Assembly (NCBI GenBank): GCA_964389005.1
Contig: CAYMCV010000104.1
Coordinates: 1 to 8,806, forward strand
DNA length: 8,806 bases
Reading direction: 5' to 3'
Origin: CAYMCV01 sp964389005
Lineage (GTDB): Bacteria > Bacillota > Clostridia > Lachnospirales > Lachnospiraceae
The notes below the pieces were generated by a model. It did no database searches and was not told where the DNA came from. It was given only the letters and a program-made list of their open reading frames with translations. Numbering within the stretch: the first letter of the stretch is position 1; each line of letters starts with the position of its first letter. Positions 5,221 to 8,806 of this stretch are shown here, piece by piece. The position numbers and the translations under genes were made by a program.

Positions 5221-7497
5221 ATGAGAAATCCATTGAACAAAAGAATTCCCAGGGAGTTAAAAAAGAACGCCGGGAGATACATATCTGTATTCTTGCTGTT
5301 GACAGCCACCATTACAATCGGTTCTGCTTTTATGTCTGTAATGGAAAGCATGGACAGTTCGTTGAAGAACAATCAGAACGATGCGAGAATTGAAGACGGA
5401 CAATTTACACTCGACGCGAAGGCAGACGAAGAAACACTCGCCGAACTTGAAGAATACGGCATCAATGTCAGCAACAATATATATAAGACCGTTGAAGAAT
5501 TTGACGGCAATGCGACACTTCGATTGTTTATCAATCGTGAAGAAATGAATCTTGTGTCGGTTTTTGAGGGTACACTTCCGACAACGGCAGATGAAATTGC
5601 CATGGATCGACTTTTTGCCAAAAACCGTGACATTAATGTCGGTGATAGTGTTACCATTGCAGATAAAAATTACAAAATGACCGGAACGATTTCGTTACCG
5701 GATTACAATTCTCTATTCAAAGACAACAGTGCAATTTTGATGGAAACACAGAATTTCGGGCCCTGTGTGATGACACAAGAAGGGTTTGATGAAATAGAGA
5801 ATCAGAAAATCACATATTGTTATTCTTATCGATTCAAAGACGCAGAGATTACCGAGGAGAAAGAGACGGAAATCTTAGAGGATTGTGTGGCTTGTCTTTT
5901 AGATAAAGGAATCAGACCGGTATCTTTGATTCCGGCTTCGGAGAATCAGGGAATTGCATTTTTGATGGAAGACATGGGAAAAGACGGTCCGATGATTACG
6001 GTTTTCATATATATCATGATTGCGGTTCTTGCGTTTGTGTTTGCGGTACTAATCAGCAACACCATTGAAGAAGAATCCTCCATTATCGGAACGCTGCGCG
6101 CGAGCGGCTACACGAAAGGTGAGATGGTGTTGCATTACCTGACACCGACTGCAATTGTCGCAGTTGTGGCATCCGCAATCGGTAATTTACTCGGTTATAC
6201 GGTAATGGTTCAGCCGTTCCTTAATGTCTATTATACGACATACTGCCTGCCGCCGTACACGTTGATCTTCAGCATGCGGGCATTTATACTGACGACGATT
6301 GTACCTGTAATCATTATGATAGCCATCAATTTCTTTGTGTTGATTCGTAAACTTTCATTGTCGCCGCTTCGTTTTCTTCGTAACGACATCAAACACGGAA
6401 GGCAGAAAAGAGCAGTTAAATTACCGAATGTTTCATTTTTTAACCGCTTTAGAATTCGTGTCATATTGCAGAACAAAAGTAGTTATTTGGTACTTTTTAT
6501 CGGTATCTTTTTGTCCAGTTTCTTATTGATGTTCGGTATCGGAATGATGCCGCTGATTACGCACTATGTGGATACGGTGGATGATTCGTTGACGTATGAG
6601 TATCAATACATATTGAAAGCGCCTGTGCCATGCGACGAAGGTGAGAAGCTGACACTTGCCGAGATGGAGGCTGACGCGCCGCTGGGGGATGACCCGATTT
6701 CCATTACGCTTTACGGTATCGGCGAGGACAGCGAATTCTTTCAAAACATACCGATTTCAAAGGCAACGAACGCGAGTGATAATCATGTACAGGAAGCGAT
6801 ATTCTCGAAGGGCGTGGCAAACAAGCTTGGACTAAAAATTGGCGATGAAGTCACTTTTACAGATGAATTCGAAGATGAAACGCATCAATTCAAAGTTGCG
6901 GATATCGTCGTATATCAAGGCGTCATGGTAGTTTTTCTTCCGCAGAAATCATTGAATGAAATGCTGGATTACGAGGAGGATGCGTTCAATTGTTATGTGT
7001 CGAATACCAAACTTGATATAAATGAGCAGTTCGTAGCAAGGCAGATTAATCGGTCGGATATGACCGGTGCGGCGGAGCAGATGCTGGTTTCGTTCAAAGA
7101 AGTTCTTGTGGTTGTGAGTGCATTTTCGGTTTGTATCTATTTGGTCATGATGTATCTGCTTACAAAGGTAGTGGTCGAGAAAAATGCCGTTCACATTGCA
7201 TTTATGAAGGTATTCGGCTACGAAGAAAAAGAAATATCGAAACTATATCTAAGAGCAACGACAATCGTAGTGATTGTATCGCTTTTGATTTGTATACCCG
7301 CTGAAGTTGTACTTTTTAAAGTGGTATTGGTGTTGGTAATGAGCTTGGTTGAAGGGTGGATTGATTTTTATCTGCCGTGGACAACGTATGCCGAGGTTGT
7401 CGGTATCGGCTTGGTTTCTTACTTATTAATTCATATGTTCCACGTGAAGCGTATAAAGAAAATGCCGATGAATGCCGCATTAAAGCAAAGAGAATAA
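5221..7497 (+). CDS. ABC transporter permease with two tandem FtsX modules
   Basis: A 758-residue integral membrane protein with eight predicted TM segments in two repeats. TM1 is at 20-42, external domain 1 at about 43-257, and TM2-4 at about 258-281, 307-332 and 354-378. A basic cytoplasmic linker follows, then TM5 at about 421-444, external domain 2 at about 445-626, and TM6-8 at about 627-650, 679-707 and 724-745. Each external domain has a MacB-like core with a matching pattern: DEIAMDRLFAKNRDINVGDSV in the first and QEAIFSKGVANKLGLKIGDEV in the second. Coupling segments are SSIIGTLRASGYTKGE (after TM2) and VHIAFMKVFGYEEKE (after TM6). One polypeptide could thus form the whole permease, where MacB needs two. 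The ATG at 5221 follows GAAAGGAG at 5207-5214; an upstream in-frame ATG at 5158 lies inside the ATPase gene and is not needed. It is probably cotranscribed with the ATPase and so under the same attenuator. Substrate unknown. Confidence 0.92.
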   Translation: MRNPLNKRIPRELKKNAGRYISVFLLLTATITIGSAFMSVMESMDSSLKNNQNDARIEDGQFTLDAKADEETLAELEEYGINVSNNIYKTVEEFDGNATLRLFINREEMNLVSVFEGTLPTTADEIAMDRLFAKNRDINVGDSVTIADKNYKMTGTISLPDYNSLFKDNSAILMETQNFGPCVMTQEGFDEIENQKITYCYSYRFKDAEITEEKETEILEDCVACLLDKGIRPVSLIPASENQGIAFLMEDMGKDGPMITVFIYIMIAVLAFVFAVLISNTIEEESSIIGTLRASGYTKGEMVLHYLTPTAIVAVVASAIGNLLGYTVMVQPFLNVYYTTYCLPPYTLIFSMRAFILTTIVPVIIMIAINFFVLIRKLSLSPLRFLRNDIKHGRQKRAVKLPNVSFFNRFRIRVILQNKSSYLVLFIGIFLSSFLLMFGIGMMPLITHYVDTVDDSLTYEYQYILKAPVPCDEGEKLTLAEMEADAPLGDDPISITLYGIGEDSEFFQNIPISKATNASDNHVQEAIFSKGVANKLGLKIGDEVTFTDEFEDETHQFKVADIVVYQGVMVVFLPQKSLNEMLDYEEDAFNCYVSNTKLDINEQFVARQINRSDMTGAAEQMLVSFKEVLVVVSAFSVCIYLVMMYLLTKVVVEKNAVHIAFMKVFGYEEKEISKLYLRATTIVVIVSLLICIPAEVVLFKVVLVLVMSLVEGWIDFYLPWTTYAEVVGIGLVSYLLIHMFHVKRIKKMPMNAALKQRE

Positions 7498-7531
7498 GAT
7501 AGATAAAAATGCTGCGCCAATGACAAAAGAA

Positions 7532-7560
7532 TTGAAGAAACGTGTCGATTGTGGTACTCT
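7532..7560 (+). promoter_or_regulatory. Possible promoter for the GGDEF sensor gene
   Basis: TTGAAG (7532-7537) and TACTCT (7555-7560) are separated by 17 bp in the 96-bp gap after the tandem permease. No terminator is visible in that gap, so read-through from the transporter unit is also possible. Confidence 0.45.
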
Positions 7561-7593
7561 TTTACATAAGAAGATAGTAGGGGGTATCAGAGT

Positions 7594-8806
7594 ATGAGAG
7601 TCGGGAAAATCATCAATTGGCCGTTGACCCTATTTACGTTGCTTTCCATAGTGATTATATGTATCTTGGGATTGTCTTTGGCGCAGACCGCGTTTTTTAC
7701 GGCGTGGGGGCGTGAACACATTGCGTACAACAGCAATGTGGAAATGGTAAAAAGCAATCTTGACAATGAATTGCAGAATAAAATTGCAAACGTAGACGGA
7801 TTCAAAGAAGTTGTGGAAGCCGGAGCCTGTGTGGACGAGAAAGGACTGGTTCAATTGTTCCAGTCGGTGATTTCACAGGGGGAATGGGATGTGTACGGTT
7901 TCGTCGGGACGACCCGAAAGGTGTTTACGAAGGACGGCATTTTACTCAATGCCGGAGAGATGGAGACGCTTGATGAGGTACTCGACAAGCATCCGGAAAA
8001 TGATGTTTTCTGGGGCGAGGACAGTTATGCGGAGTACTTGTTCTTTCCCGAGGAAGTTGTGGTCGGAGGAAATCCGATCAGGTTGTTTTTTGCTGTTAAT
8101 ATGAATGCACTATTACAGGAATTAACAATAAAGGACGGAATTGACGGAAATCCGGTTTGTCTTATCAATGAGAGTGGCGAAGTGTTGTCTTCTGTGGATT
8201 TGGAGGACACATTTGATTACGGTACCTTAAAAGCAACAGATTTTTATAACAATCCAAGCAATAAAGTAAATTCGCAATACTTACGTTCCATTATGGATAG
8301 TTATATATCGAAAGATTCGAAGTTTATTATTGTATATTTGGCGTCGGGAGAAGACGGAAAACAGCATTCCTATGCAGCTACGATTACAGACGATGACACC
8401 GAGGAGCCGATACAGACGGAAATTCAGTCCGATGAGGTGGCTGAGGCTTCTACAATGACAGAGGCACTTGAAAGTTATTCGGTAAATTTTGGCGGCTTTA
8501 TGTGGTATGAGAAACCATTGTCATTTTCGAATGCCGGTATGATGAAGCTTCTTTTGGGGAAACCTAAAGAAATATCCGGCGGAATGTTGCAGTCGAGTCT
8601 CTATATTATGACGATGTATGCAGTTGTGGTAATCATTCTGTTCATTATGTTTATCATGCAAATTATTTTTACGGTACATTCGAATCGTAAATTGTATAAG
8701 GTTGCATATATTGACCCTATTACCAAGGTGAGGAATTGGACCCGTTTTGTTTTGGACGCGAAGCGTCTGATTAAGAAACGTAAAAATCGAAAATATGCGA
8801 TGGTCA
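7594..8806 (+). CDS. Membrane sensor protein entering a GGDEF domain (cut by window edge)
   Basis: The reading frame stays open for 404 codons to the right edge. TM1 is at about 11-33, a large extracytoplasmic region at about 34-335, and TM2 at about 336-361 (YIMTMYAVVVIILFIMFIMQ). After TM2 come VAYIDPITKVRNW (370-382) and a basic helix. The D-P-(I/L)-T-x-x-x-N pattern is the usual opening of a GGDEF domain, which makes or senses cyclic di-GMP; the catalytic GGDEF signature and any EAL domain lie beyond the edge, so activity cannot be judged. The two-TM layout with a 300-residue outer part fits a Cache-like ligand sensor, but I cannot assign the fold. Residues about 266-296 are an acidic, Glu/Asp/Thr-rich stretch that looks like an insertion. 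The ATG at 7594 follows AGGGGG at 7579-7584. It stands 96 bp after the tandem permease, so a functional link to the transporter is possible but not shown. Confidence 0.85.
   Translation, partial: MRVGKIINWPLTLFTLLSIVIICILGLSLAQTAFFTAWGREHIAYNSNVEMVKSNLDNELQNKIANVDGFKEVVEAGACVDEKGLVQLFQSVISQGEWDVYGFVGTTRKVFTKDGILLNAGEMETLDEVLDKHPENDVFWGEDSYAEYLFFPEEVVVGGNPIRLFFAVNMNALLQELTIKDGIDGNPVCLINESGEVLSSVDLEDTFDYGTLKATDFYNNPSNKVNSQYLRSIMDSYISKDSKFIIVYLASGEDGKQHSYAATITDDDTEEPIQTEIQSDEVAEASTMTEALESYSVNFGGFMWYEKPLSFSNAGMMKLLLGKPKEISGGMLQSSLYIMTMYAVVVIILFIMFIMQIIFTVHSNRKLYKVAYIDPITKVRNWTRFVLDAKRLIKKRKNRKYAMV

Overview
The window looks like chromosomal DNA of a low-to-moderate GC Gram-positive anaerobe of the Clostridia, plausibly Lachnospiraceae. 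This is inferred from strong GGAG-type ribosome binding sites, near-consensus sigma-A promoters, FtsX-type ABC permeases with large external domains, and a polytopic NDD-motif membrane protein of a kind I associate with that group. No rRNA, tRNA, CRISPR array, insertion sequence or phage gene is visible.

Layout. On the minus strand, 2083 to 1 carries a polytopic GT-C-like membrane protein followed 20 bp later by the 5' part of mntP, a manganese efflux pump cut by the left window edge. On the plus strand, from 2359 on, come a 605-residue single-FtsX permease, an untranslated block with promoter, structured leader and intrinsic terminator (4219-4392), a 232-residue MacB/LolD-type ATPase, a 758-residue tandem-FtsX permease, and a membrane sensor protein that enters a GGDEF domain as the window ends. 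The region 2084-2358 between the divergent units holds promoters for both directions and a perfect 16-bp palindrome.

The most notable feature is the leader at about 4258-4392. It starts only a few bases after a TTGACA/TACAAT promoter and folds by eye into a three-way junction. It shows a short closing stem flanking GGAGTA and AGA, a small hairpin, and a second arm with an asymmetric internal loop containing UUCAAC opposite UGG. This matches the plan of the yybP-ykoY manganese riboswitch as I know it. Its closing stem shares bases with a 15-bp intrinsic terminator arm followed by eight T residues, which is the arrangement expected of a ligand-ON transcription attenuator. The controlled genes are the ABC ATPase and tandem-FtsX permease, not a recognised manganese exporter.

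How the parts may work together (inference): mntP on one strand and a Mn-riboswitch-like element on the other suggest a metal-homeostasis or metal-stress locus. The ATPase would power the tandem permease and possibly also the upstream single-FtsX permease, which has its own promoter outside the switch. The GGDEF protein has its own likely promoter and may be only a neighbour.
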